Source: UBA7985 sp049612785 | GTDB taxonomy: Bacteria; Pseudomonadota; Alphaproteobacteria; UBA7985 | DNA: 22,464 nucleotides | Direction of reading: 5' to 3' | NCBI GenBank assembly: GCA_049612785.1 | Contig: JBMZBW010000034.1 | Location: 1 to 22,464 of the forward strand | Shown here: positions 8,188 to 15,660 of the stretch, piece after piece | Layout of the letters: each line of letters opens with the position of its first letter | Numbering within the stretch: the stretch's first letter is position 1 | Position numbers and translations under genes: made by a program | The notes under the pieces: model-generated | Seen by the model: only the letters and a program-made list of their open reading frames with translations | What the model was told of the DNA's origin: nothing | The model's database searches: none

Positions 8188-8940
8188 TTATCCCACCAGC
8201 CAGTCCAACTGGCTCTGGCCATCGGAAACGGTGCCTGTATCTGTGATCCCAGTGTCAGTGAACGCACCCCCCGCAACGGCATAGCCCAGCGACTGGTAAA
8301 CGGCTTGTTCGTCTTCGTTCAATTGCTGCAGGGCGGTATCGGGCAGCAACTGGATGTTCTCACCGGTCAGGTGATAAAACGGCGACTCTTCGGTACCGAC
8401 AGCCTCAAATCCTCCAGCAAGCAGTTTGGCATCCAGCTCCGCGGGCGAAAGAACGTCGAGATCGGAGGCTAAAATAACCCCTTCCCAACCGGGCAAATAC
8501 AGGTCGTCCCACCCAAACGCACCTGTCATGGCAACGTACTGCTCATCAGAGAGCGCATCAATTTCATCCGGTGTCAGGTGGTAAAACGGATCTCCCGCAG
8601 AATCACCAATCGGATCGAGCCCGCTGCTCTCTAGCTTCGCGTCGATTTCAGCCAGGGACAGCGTGTGCCAGTCTTCGGTGGAAATACGATCCGGTGCGAT
8701 AACGGACAATCCGGCAAAGTTGTTGGCATCGACAAGGGTCGAAGTGCCCTCGTCGCTGTCATAAGCGCTTTGACGTAAGGCGGCAAAATTGCTCGCCGAT
8801 GGCCCACCATTAGCCATCCTCGCTTGCTGTAACGTCACCTCTTCGCTGCTGATCGCTGCATCATCCTCAGGCAGCCATCCAAAGGTCTGTCGAACGAAAT
8901 TCACGGGTGTAAGGAGCCATTCGATCAAAGTGCTGAACAT
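8188..8940 (-). CDS. hypothetical acidic protein with two internal repeats
   Basis: I do not recognise this 250-residue protein. It is very acidic, has no Cys, and contains an internal duplication. Copy one covers about 92-143 (LSLAEIDAKLESSGLDPIG, then DPFYHLTPDEIDALSD). Copy two covers about 162-222 (LSPAELDAKLLAGGFEAVG, then SPFYHLTGENIQLLPD). Each copy has a helix with DAKL, a G..(I/V)G turn and an invariant PFYHLT. The N-terminus (MFSTLIEWLLTPVNFVRQTFGWLP) is amphipathic rather than a clear signal peptide. The tail is rich in Gly, Thr and Asp and ends LDWLVG. The ATG has AGAGG about 10 bases upstream. It is divergent from the DddP-like gene, and the pirin gene lies downstream on the same strand. 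The repeated Asp/Glu and Tyr-His pattern could be an interaction module, but no function can be given. Confidence 0.75.
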   Translation of the reverse strand: MFSTLIEWLLTPVNFVRQTFGWLPEDDAAISSEEVTLQQARMANGGPSASNFAALRQSAYDSDEGTSTLVDANNFAGLSVIAPDRISTEDWHTLSLAEIDAKLESSGLDPIGDSAGDPFYHLTPDEIDALSDEQYVAMTGAFGWDDLYLPGWEGVILASDLDVLSPAELDAKLLAGGFEAVGTEESPFYHLTGENIQLLPDTALQQLNEDEQAVYQSLGYAVAGGAFTDTGITDTGTVSDGQSQLDWLVG

Positions 8941-9140
8941 CAGCTAAACCTCTAAAGTAACGAGATAACCGCAACTTTTGCGGCTGTGGATAACAGCTCC
9001 GTGTTATACGCCTAAATCCGTCTACTTTAAGGCAAGTTTCTCGTTGCTCTTTCTTTTGTCATGAAACGACAGACGCTGAGACGTTGCCAGAAAAGCGGTT
9101 TCGAGGTTTGCAGGACACATGAGGGGTCAGGAGAAATGCT
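8941..9140. promoter_or_regulatory. divergent intergenic region with hairpin and DnaA-box-like site
   Basis: This 200 bp gap should hold promoters for the acidic protein (minus) and the DddP-like gene (plus). A 6 bp inverted repeat, CCGCAA-CTT-TTGCGG, is at 8969-8983. Next to it, 8985-8993 reads TGTGGATAA, an exact match to the DnaA box consensus (TTATCCACA on the minus strand). This box sits within a second short inverted repeat, GCTGT...ACAGC (8983-8997). AGGAG at 9129-9133 is the ribosome binding site for the ATG at 9141. No clear -35/-10 pair was chosen. Confidence 0.35.
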
Positions 9141-10370
9141 ATGACCCAAAATCATCCCGATCATATGATCATCGGCGAGCAATGGAGCGATCTGCGCAAG
9201 TATCGTGAAATGCCGGAAATCGATTTTGACAGGCTCTACGCCTACCGGATCGAGCGCCTTCGCCAACAGATGCGCGAGCGGGGCGTGGGGATGACGATGT
9301 TGGTGAACCCCATCTCCCTGCGCTACGCCGCCGAATACCGAACCTATGCGCTGTTCCAGTCCCATATCCCCACCACTTATGTCTTCGTTCCTGTCGAAGG
9401 TCCGCTGGTGATCAATGCGGCTTATGGGGCAACGGCTGTCGTCGATGACGTACGGCAAGGGCGACCCCTGCATTACTTCGACGGCGGTGAAGATCTAACA
9501 GAACTGGCTCAGGCACTGGCCGATGATATTGAAGCCTACCTGAGTGAAATTGGCGACACGACGCGTCGGGTCGCGCTGGAGTATGTCAATCCAAGCCTTA
9601 CCCGAGCTTTGGACAGCCGTGGTCTGGATGTCGTTGATGGTGTTCAGGTCTCAGAAGCCGCTCGGGTGATCAAGAATGTCGATGAGGTCAACTGCATCAA
9701 ATGGGCCTGTGCCGTGGCTCAACTGGGCATCGCCAAGGTGGAAGAAGCCCTGCGCCCCGGCGTGACGGAAGTCCAACTCTGGGCCTTACTGAACTATACA
9801 AACCTCGCCAACAATGGGGATTGGCACGATGGTCGAATGCTGGCCAGCGGCGACAGGATCAATCCCTGGCTACAGGAAGCCTCACAGCGGGTGATTCAGG
9901 ACGGGGATCTGGTCGGTTTCGATACCGACATGGTCGGTCCCATGGGCTACTTTGCAGATATTTCCCGGACGATCCATTGCGGCCCTTCGGAGCCTACGAA
10001 ACGGCAGAAAGAACTCTACCGACTGGCCCTGGACGAGGTTGAGCATAACATGGCCCTACTCAAACCGGGTTTGGGCCTCCACGCTTTCCGTGACCTGTGC
10101 AAGCCCATGGATCCTGCGTTTCAGACCAATGCTTACAGCTGCTTGCTCCACGGTGTCGGGATGTGTGACGAATACCCACAAGTCAAACACCCCTGGCGGA
10201 CACAGATCTACGACGGCACCTTTCAAGCCGGCATGGTTGTGTGCGTTGAATCCTATTGCGGCGCCGTGGGCGAGCGGGATGGTGTCAAGCTGGAACAACA
10301 GGTTCTCATCACAGAAGACGGATACGAGTTGCTGTCAGACTACCCATGGGACGAACGATTATTAGGCTAA
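9141..10370 (+). CDS. M24 metallopeptidase-fold protein, DddP-like (putative DMSP lyase)
   Basis: This 409-residue protein has a creatinase-type N-domain and an M24 pita-bread C-domain. Metal ligands are complete: D261 and D263 (FDTDMVG), D273 (DISRT), H337 (HGVG), E370 (CVE) and E385 (KLE). The FDTD pattern, the ASGDRINPW loop (235-243), and Y332 and D343 around HGVGMCDE match DddP. DddP is the iron-dependent M24 enzyme that splits dimethylsulfoniopropionate to DMS and acrylate, and the Asp equivalent to D343 is its proposed catalytic residue. Similarity to my memory of roseobacter DddP extends over the whole length but is clearly not near-identity, so a related lyase or a Xaa-Pro dipeptidase remains possible. 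The ATG has AGGAG 7 bases upstream. It stands as the first gene after a divergent promoter region. A DddQ-like cupin lies 2.7 kb downstream. Confidence 0.8.
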   Translation: MTQNHPDHMIIGEQWSDLRKYREMPEIDFDRLYAYRIERLRQQMRERGVGMTMLVNPISLRYAAEYRTYALFQSHIPTTYVFVPVEGPLVINAAYGATAVVDDVRQGRPLHYFDGGEDLTELAQALADDIEAYLSEIGDTTRRVALEYVNPSLTRALDSRGLDVVDGVQVSEAARVIKNVDEVNCIKWACAVAQLGIAKVEEALRPGVTEVQLWALLNYTNLANNGDWHDGRMLASGDRINPWLQEASQRVIQDGDLVGFDTDMVGPMGYFADISRTIHCGPSEPTKRQKELYRLALDEVEHNMALLKPGLGLHAFRDLCKPMDPAFQTNAYSCLLHGVGMCDEYPQVKHPWRTQIYDGTFQAGMVVCVESYCGAVGERDGVKLEQQVLITEDGYELLSDYPWDERLLG

Positions 10371-10507
10371 TCCCTAAGCTGAACTGCGGACTATTTTCTA
10401 GTTTCAATAATATTGGAAAGTTTGTTCATATTTACTGGCAAACCGTCGTGGGCTGACTCCATCATTCCATTAGTACTTGTGAAACTTTTGGAAATGAGAA
10501 GACGACA

Positions 10508-10801
10508 ATGATTGTAAAACTGACTCAAGACTTGGCCCGAGGCTTCGCACCATGGCGGGATATGGCCTTGGCCAATCAGGACAAAATGAAAGCCTACGGC
10601 ATGAAACTGATCTATGCCGGAACCGAAGCAGACGACGATAACAAGCTGCTGGTGCTCATTGATTTTGCCGGTCCGGAAAGCATCGCGTCCTTCCGTGATG
10701 ATGCTGAACTGACCCAAGCCCGGATCGATGCCGGTGCGCTGGTTGAAACCACGGTGATGACGCCCATGACAGGCGACGTTCTGATGGGTTTGCCCAAGTA
10801 A
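10508..10801 (+). CDS. small protein, possible dimeric alpha/beta-barrel fold
   Basis: This protein of 97 residues has no catalytic signature I recognise. The order is a strand (MIVKLTQDL), a helix (WRDMALANQDKMKAYG), two strands (MKLIYAGTEAD and KLLVLIDF), a helix (PESIASFRDDAELTQARIDAG) and a last strand (LVETTVMTPM). This order is consistent with a dimeric ferredoxin-like or antibiotic-monooxygenase-type barrel, possibly one of the DUF families of that size. GAGAAG about 8 bases before the ATG is a good ribosome binding site, and the protein looks real. It lies 137 bp after the DddP-like gene on the same strand, and is convergent with the SDR gene. Confidence 0.65.
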   Translation: MIVKLTQDLARGFAPWRDMALANQDKMKAYGMKLIYAGTEADDDNKLLVLIDFAGPESIASFRDDAELTQARIDAGALVETTVMTPMTGDVLMGLPK

Positions 10802-10810
10802 GAGGAACGG

Positions 10811-10836
10811 GCGGGCGGCGCACTGGCTTCGCCCGC
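10811..10836. terminator. candidate terminator hairpin between convergent genes
   Basis: GCGGGCG (10811-10817) pairs with CGCCCGC (10830-10836) across a 12-base loop. It lies between the stop of the small barrel protein and the stop of the convergent SDR gene. No T run follows on either strand, so the call is tentative. Confidence 0.35.
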
Positions 10837-10851
10837 ACACCCCAAAACCAG

Positions 10852-11697
10852 TCAATGGGGCTTGGATGCCCGTTTCGCCTTCGGAGACAGCGCGGATAAG
10901 CGTTGCCAGGTCCGAACCGGGAAAAACCGCTCAAACAGTGCCGCTATCTTGGCGTCACGGCCAACGATGACCCGTTCCTGTCGTCGGGCTGCAGCGTCCA
11001 AGATGATCTCAGCCGCCTGCTGCGGCGGCATGACGAGCAGCTTATTGGCCGATGCTCGCCCCTTGCTGAGCTGCTCTTCGGTCAAGGAAGCCGGCATACG
11101 GGCGCGATTGGCGATTTCTGTTGAAATCCCGCCCGGATGGACGACTGTCACACCCACATTGCTCTGATCCAACTCAGCGATGAGCGCATTCGAGAAACCC
11201 CGAACGCCAAATTTGCTGGCGCAGTAAGCCGCCTGTCCCGGAACACCAATCAGGCCGAACAGCGATGAAATATTGATGATCTGCGCCGCTGGAGCTTGCT
11301 TGAGCTGGGGCAGAAAAACCCGCGTCATCCGCGTGACGCCCAGCAGGTTGACCGTCAACACCCACTCGAACTCATCAATCGTACCAGCATCAAAGTGACC
11401 ACCCAGCGTGACGCCGGCATTGTTAACCAGCACCTCAATCGAGGCATGCTCATCCCTCACCTGCCCTGGCAAGGCTTCGATGGCAGAACGGTCGGCAATA
11501 TCGAAGACGTGGACAGAAACCTGCGCGCCCAGCGCCTGCGCCAAAGAAGCCGTTTCCCGCACCGTATCCTCACGGATGTCACACAGCGCCAGTCCCCTGA
11601 CCCCACGTTTGGCCAGACCCAGCGCAATGTTACGGCCTATGCCACTGCCTGCGCCTGTCACCAAGGCTGTTTTACCGGTAAAATCAAAGCTTGCCAT
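10852..11697 (-). CDS. short-chain dehydrogenase/reductase (SDR) family oxidoreductase
   Basis: This is a classical SDR of 281 residues. The cofactor motif TGAGSGIG is at 14-21, and an acidic residue at the end of strand 2 (ALCDIRED) suggests NAD preference. NNAG is present in VLVNNAGVTLGG. The catalytic Ser, Tyr and Lys lie in NISSLFGLIGVPGQAAYCASKFG. HPGGISTEIA follows, the usual substrate loop. The C-terminal extension, about 40 residues rich in Arg and Lys, resembles that of membrane-associated SDRs acting on lipids or hydrophobic alcohols, but the substrate is not known. AAGGAG about 10 bases upstream supports the ATG at 11697. The gene is divergent from the flavoprotein gene, with 108 bp between. 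Confidence 0.9.
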   Translation of the reverse strand: MASFDFTGKTALVTGAGSGIGRNIALGLAKRGVRGLALCDIREDTVRETASLAQALGAQVSVHVFDIADRSAIEALPGQVRDEHASIEVLVNNAGVTLGGHFDAGTIDEFEWVLTVNLLGVTRMTRVFLPQLKQAPAAQIINISSLFGLIGVPGQAAYCASKFGVRGFSNALIAELDQSNVGVTVVHPGGISTEIANRARMPASLTEEQLSKGRASANKLLVMPPQQAAEIILDAAARRQERVIVGRDAKIAALFERFFPVRTWQRLSALSPKAKRASKPH

Positions 11698-11805
11698 GCG
11701 ACGCTGCTCCTTGCGATCTGATCGTGTTTCGATGGTCGCAATGGGCTAAAACTGCAAGCCTATTTAACGAGGGTTTGGCGCTGTTGCGTCTTTGAGTAAG
11801 CGGGC

Positions 11806-13023
11806 ATGACCACAGAGGTGCACTTCGATACCATCATCATTGGCGCTGGAGCCGCAGGGATGCAGGCAGCGGCGTTTGCAGGTGCGCGGGGTGGATCGGT
11901 GCTGGTCTTGGATCACGCCAAAGCGCCGGGTGAGAAAATTCGGATCTCGGGCGGTGGGCGCTGCAACTTCACCAACATGGGCGCTGAGCCTAAGAATTTC
12001 CTGTCTCAGAACCCCCACTTCGCCAAATCCGCCCTGAAGCGATATACGCAGTGGGACTTCCTCGATCTCGTGATCCGGCACAACATTCCCTATCACGAAA
12101 AGACACTGGGCCAATTGTTCTGCGATAGAACCGCCAAAGACATCATCAATATGCTGCTCGACGAAATGGCAGGCGTCGGTGCCAAGCTATGGCTGCGCAC
12201 GCAAGTGCATGGTCTGTCCAAGGCCGATACCGGTTTCACGATACAGGTCGAGCGTGAGGGTCAGCAGCAAAGCCTGTCCGCCCACAACATTGTTGTCGCC
12301 TGTGGCGGTAAATCGATCCCGAAAATGGGCGCGACGGGTTTGGGGTATCAGTTGGCTGAGCAGTTTGGGTTGACCGTTACGGAAACCCGTCCTGCATTGG
12401 TCCCACTGACCTTCACAGACGCCTTGCTCGAAGACTGCAAGGCACTCGCCGGAGTTGCGGCGGATGCCGTTGTTCATCACGGCAAAACAGCTTTTGAGGA
12501 AGCCATCCTATTTACCCATCGCGGCCTTTCTGGTCCGGCGATCCTGCAGATTTCCAGCTACTGGCGCGAAAGTACGCCAATCCGAGTGAACCTCGCACCG
12601 GGTTGGGACGCAGGCGAAGGGATGAAGAGGTGGCGCGCAGACTCTGGCAAGCGGAACCTGTCAACCTTGCTGTCTGATCGACTGCCGAACCGGCTTATAC
12701 AATCGATCCTTGGCCCCGCCCTGTCACAGGCCCGTATTGGCGATCAGTCGGACAAAACCCTCAATCGGCTTGCCGAGCGGATCAACCGGTGGGAAATCCT
12801 GCCAACAGGCTCCGAGGGCTATCGGACCGCAGAGGTTACGCTAGGCGGCGTCGATACGTCAGAACTTGAATCCAAGACCATGGAATCTCGCAGCGTCCCC
12901 GGTCTTTATTTCATCGGTGAAGTGGTTGACGTCACGGGGTGGCTTGGGGGCTACAATTTCCAGTGGGCATGGTCGTCTGGATGGGCCTGCGGCACGTCCA
13001 TTGCCGAAAAAGCGGCGCCGTGA
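11806..13023 (+). CDS. HI0933/YhiN-type FAD-dependent oxidoreductase
   Basis: This 405-residue flavoprotein belongs to the HI0933-like group (YhiN, BaiN and so-called aminoacetone oxidase annotations). The dinucleotide-binding GAGAAG is at 13-18, with an acidic residue ending strand 2 (LVLDHA). The family signature SGGGRCNFTN is at 48-57. VVACGGKSIPKMGATGLGY is a second FAD contact. The C-terminal LYFIGEVVDVTGWLGGYNFQWAWSSG is highly diagnostic. Length is typical. Physiological substrates are poorly known; related proteins reduce bile-acid intermediates or unknown compounds. Its start lacks a strong ribosome binding site. The DddQ-like gene follows on the same strand about 80 bp downstream, so a shared transcript is likely and a linked reaction is possible. 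Confidence 0.9.
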   Translation: MTTEVHFDTIIIGAGAAGMQAAAFAGARGGSVLVLDHAKAPGEKIRISGGGRCNFTNMGAEPKNFLSQNPHFAKSALKRYTQWDFLDLVIRHNIPYHEKTLGQLFCDRTAKDIINMLLDEMAGVGAKLWLRTQVHGLSKADTGFTIQVEREGQQQSLSAHNIVVACGGKSIPKMGATGLGYQLAEQFGLTVTETRPALVPLTFTDALLEDCKALAGVAADAVVHHGKTAFEEAILFTHRGLSGPAILQISSYWRESTPIRVNLAPGWDAGEGMKRWRADSGKRNLSTLLSDRLPNRLIQSILGPALSQARIGDQSDKTLNRLAERINRWEILPTGSEGYRTAEVTLGGVDTSELESKTMESRSVPGLYFIGEVVDVTGWLGGYNFQWAWSSGWACGTSIAEKAAP

Positions 13024-13104
13024 TGCCGCTGGCAAGCGCGCTAAAATCGTAAAGTCCCCTATCCGATTCACCCACTCGGTTTGTTGGTGAAGGTATGGGT
13101 GGGC

Positions 13105-13704
13105 ATGGATTTTTCGACGCTCGACACGGCATGGGCCACGCTTTTTGATCAATTTGCTCGACGTTTGGAAGCAACCGAAACGCATCATGGTCGCGAAACC
13201 GCGCGCTTGCTTCGCGAAAACAAGGAACGCCGCCCGAGCTGGCAACTGCACACCCACGATGTTGTCCTCTCAGGCGCTCTCGCCCCGCTCCATCGTGACC
13301 CACTGGTCGAAGTGCTCGAACGCCTTTCCCCGTTTCTGGCGTGGCAGACCCGAGGCGCCTTTACGGACAGCGACCACACCAACCGGGCTTACGTGGAGTT
13401 TCTGGGACCAGACGGAATGCTCAGCAGTGATGAAATCCGGCTCGGCGTCTATTGGCACGACAAGCACACGTTTTACCCCCGCCATCGGCACGAAGCGGTA
13501 GAGCTGTACCACATCGTCTCAGGAACAGCGTTCTGGCAGCACGTCAGCGAAGACTGGATCCCTCGCCCGCCAGACAGCTTTGTGGTGCATCAATCCAACG
13601 AGGATCACGCCACAAAAACGGGCGACCAGCCGCTTCTGGCGCTGTGGTCATGGTTGGGAGACATCAGCTTTGACAGCTACTCGATGGACGTTGCGCGCCC
13701 TTAA
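13105..13704 (+). CDS. DMSP lyase-like cupin (DddQ-like)
   Basis: This cupin of 199 residues is of the DMSP lyase/lyase-like family. The metal and active-site block YPRHRHEAVELYHIVSG gives Y124, H127, H129, E133 and Y135, with H168 in NEDHATKT. These match the DddQ residues Tyr120, His125, Glu129, Tyr131 and His163 (H129, E133 and H168 as zinc ligands, Y135 as the catalytic base). Flanking features such as WIPRPPDSFVVHQSNEDHA and PLLALWSWLGDI are also typical. DddQ makes DMS and acrylate from dimethylsulfoniopropionate, but the superfamily also holds enzymes of unknown function, so activity is not certain. The frame extends to a TTG at 13081. The ATG at 13105, with AAGG 11 bases upstream, is preferred. 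It follows the flavoprotein on the same strand, and its stop lies 1 bp from the convergent psuG stop. Confidence 0.82.
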   Translation: MDFSTLDTAWATLFDQFARRLEATETHHGRETARLLRENKERRPSWQLHTHDVVLSGALAPLHRDPLVEVLERLSPFLAWQTRGAFTDSDHTNRAYVEFLGPDGMLSSDEIRLGVYWHDKHTFYPRHRHEAVELYHIVSGTAFWQHVSEDWIPRPPDSFVVHQSNEDHATKTGDQPLLALWSWLGDISFDSYSMDVARP

Positions 13705-13705
13705 G

Positions 13706-14629
13706 TCAGGTGTCGAGTTCCGCGACTTCGCACGCAATTAACGCTGCCAATCGTGCGTTGCTTTCCACCAGACGAATGTTTGTTGAAAGGCTATCGCCCC
13801 CCGTCAGCTCGGTCACGCGGGCCAAAAGAAACGGGGTTGAGTCTTTGCCCGTGATTGCTTGCTCTTCCGCCTCCAACAATGCCTGCTCAATGGCCTGATC
13901 AATCTGCTGCTTGGGCATGGCGAACTGTTGTGGAACAGGGTTGGTGATGAGAACGCCACCATCGAGGCCAAATTGCCATTTAGCCTGCATGAGCCGGGCG
14001 ACATCCGCCGGGGCATCGACGCGGTGATCCACCTGCAATCCGGTTTCACGGGTATAAAAACCAGGCAGGTCATCCGTCCCAAAACCCAGCACCGGAACGC
14101 CGTGTGTTTCGAGGTATTCAAGGGTTTTGGGCAGGTCCAGAATGGCCTTGGCACCCGCACAAACAACAGCAACATTGGTCTGTGCCAGTTCCTGCAGGTC
14201 GGCTGAGACATCCATCGAGTTTTCCGCGCCGCGGTGAACACCGCCGATGCCGCCGGTCGCAAAAACCCGGATCCCCGCTCGATTGGCAAGGATCATGGTT
14301 GAGGCAACCGTCGTTGCGCCATCCCGACCCGTCGCCATGATTTGTGGCAGGTCTCTGCGGCTCACCTTTGTAACATTCAGGCCCTCTTTACCCAGATACT
14401 CGATCTGATCCGGCGTCAGCCCGACCGTCGGCTTGCCACCGATAACGGCGATGGTCGCAGGCACAGCCCCGTTTTCTCGCACCTGTTGCTCAACTGACAG
14501 GGCGGTTTCTACGTTTCGTGGATAGGGCATGCCGTGGCTGATGATGGTCGACTCAAGCGCGACAACGGGTTTGCCCTGTGCCAGCGCCTCCCCCACGGCT
14601 GCAGACGTTTCGATCATGGGGTGGATCAT
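13706..14629 (-). CDS. psuG: pseudouridine-5'-phosphate glycosidase
   Basis: PsuG cleaves the C-C glycosidic bond of pseudouridine 5'-phosphate to give uracil and ribose 5-phosphate. The signature ALESTIISHGMPYPRN is at 24-39. VTKVSRRDLP, ATGGIGGVHRGAE and CAGAKAILDLPKTLEYLET follow, the last with K161 at the position of the ribose-binding Schiff-base lysine of the family. GFGTDDLPGFYTRETG and the C-terminal NI.LV..NA.L pattern complete the family profile. Length of 307 is typical. The first four bases overlap the end of psuK (ATGA), so the two are co-translated, and in this order the kinase feeds the glycosidase. No pseudouridine transporter is visible next to them. Its stop is 1 bp from the stop of the DddQ-like gene on the other strand. 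Confidence 0.96.
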   Translation of the reverse strand: MIHPMIETSAAVGEALAQGKPVVALESTIISHGMPYPRNVETALSVEQQVRENGAVPATIAVIGGKPTVGLTPDQIEYLGKEGLNVTKVSRRDLPQIMATGRDGATTVASTMILANRAGIRVFATGGIGGVHRGAENSMDVSADLQELAQTNVAVVCAGAKAILDLPKTLEYLETHGVPVLGFGTDDLPGFYTRETGLQVDHRVDAPADVARLMQAKWQFGLDGGVLITNPVPQQFAMPKQQIDQAIEQALLEAEEQAITGKDSTPFLLARVTELTGGDSLSTNIRLVESNARLAALIACEVAELDT

Positions 14630-15567
14630 AATTTATGGGCCTCTAGCTCTGAACGGACTGCGGCTTCACACAAGCCAGGGTGAATGGCGCGGTCGGATTG
14701 CAGCGACAGGCTCGCCGCAGCCTGCGCCCACGGCAGAGAATGCGAAAGAGCCATCCCTGCCAGAAAAGTATCAACCAGCGCGGCCATGAGCGTGTCTCCG
14801 GCCCCGGTTACCGACTGTATGGCCACAGGGAAAATCGGTTGAACAAACCGCTCCCCGGTGGCGTCGCTGCCCAACACGCCATCCTCACCCAGCGATATGA
14901 CAACGCGACCAACCCCCAAATCGTGAAAAGCGGCTATGAAATCCTCAACGGGACTGTTTTCGGCCAGACCGGTCAGTGCAGCCGCTTCCATCCTGTTGGG
15001 CTTCAGCAGCTTGATCTGCGGCAGCCACCGGGTCAATTTCGTCGCCTTGATCGCGCTCACGGGTTCAGCACAAATTGGGATATGCGCCGGCGCGCTTTCA
15101 AACAAATACGCCAGCGCCTCTTCACTGAGATTGGCATCAATGACCCACGCTGTAGCATCCTCCAGATCGCGTCGGCGCTCCGCAAGAACCTTGGCCGTCA
15201 ACGTCTCCACCAGCCCCATATCATTGATGGCCAGTTGCATCTCTCCGGCTGCGTCGAGGACAGATAAATAGGTTGATGTCGTCTGCTCTGGCACACGCAG
15301 GGTCGCGCGCAAGTCTACGCCAGCAACGGAGGTTTGGCGCACGATGTCTTCAGCAAATCCATCGTCGCCCAAGGCAGCAATCAGCTTTGTGAAGCGTCCC
15401 AGTCGGGCAAGGGCTTCGGCTATGTTTCTTCCCACGCCGCCAGCGCTTGCTCGGACCTGCCCCGGCAAGGAATCGCCCGAGCGAATGGGCACCCCCGCCT
15501 GCCCGGTCAGATCCATATTGGCACCTCCAATCACAACAATCGGAGGCGTTTTGTTTTCAGATTTCAC
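14626..15567 (-). CDS. psuK: pseudouridine kinase, PfkB family
   Basis: This ribokinase-family sugar kinase has 313 residues. The N-terminal VVIGGANMDLTG and GGVGRN (43-48) bind substrate. LKPNRMEAAAL (188-198) lies at the nucleotide site. VTGAGDTL (253-260) carries the catalytic base D258. The family alone does not fix the substrate, but the four-base overlap with psuG makes pseudouridine to pseudouridine 5'-phosphate the clear reading. The product then goes to PsuG. It is cytoplasmic. The start ATG is close to family N-termini (MKSENKTPPIVVIGGANMD). The CIA30-type gene lies 93 bp upstream on the same strand, with a weak terminator-like hairpin between. Confidence 0.94.
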   Translation of the reverse strand: MKSENKTPPIVVIGGANMDLTGQAGVPIRSGDSLPGQVRASAGGVGRNIAEALARLGRFTKLIAALGDDGFAEDIVRQTSVAGVDLRATLRVPEQTTSTYLSVLDAAGEMQLAINDMGLVETLTAKVLAERRRDLEDATAWVIDANLSEEALAYLFESAPAHIPICAEPVSAIKATKLTRWLPQIKLLKPNRMEAAALTGLAENSPVEDFIAAFHDLGVGRVVISLGEDGVLGSDATGERFVQPIFPVAIQSVTGAGDTLMAALVDTFLAGMALSHSLPWAQAAASLSLQSDRAIHPGLCEAAVRSELEAHKL

Positions 15568-15627
15568 AGGCTAGCCCGACACCTAAGGAAGACTTTCACA
15601 ATCGACTGTCACCGCAGAAACAGCCTG

Positions 15628-15646
15628 AAAACCCGTTTAGGGCGGG
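15628..15646 (-). terminator. weak candidate terminator after the CIA30-type gene
   Basis: On the minus strand CCCG, a 7-base loop and CGGG are followed by TTTTC. It begins 15 bp after the CIA30 stop and lies before psuK. The stem is only 4 bp, so read-through into psuK is likely. Confidence 0.35.
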
Positions 15647-15660
15647 ACTGCCAATGCTCC

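Noticed and set aside
8025..8282. Longer N-terminus of the pirin (open frame from 8282)
   Set aside because: The extra 86 residues match no pirin N-terminus, overlap the upstream gene, and the ATG at 8024 has a good ribosome binding site.
8985..8993. Replication origin suggested by a DnaA box
   Set aside because: Only one box was found, with no AT-rich unwinding region and no dnaA, dnaN, hemE or parAB nearby.
13081..13104. TTG start for the DddQ-like gene
   Set aside because: The ATG at 13105 is a stronger start with a spaced AAGG, and the extra eight residues are not family-like.
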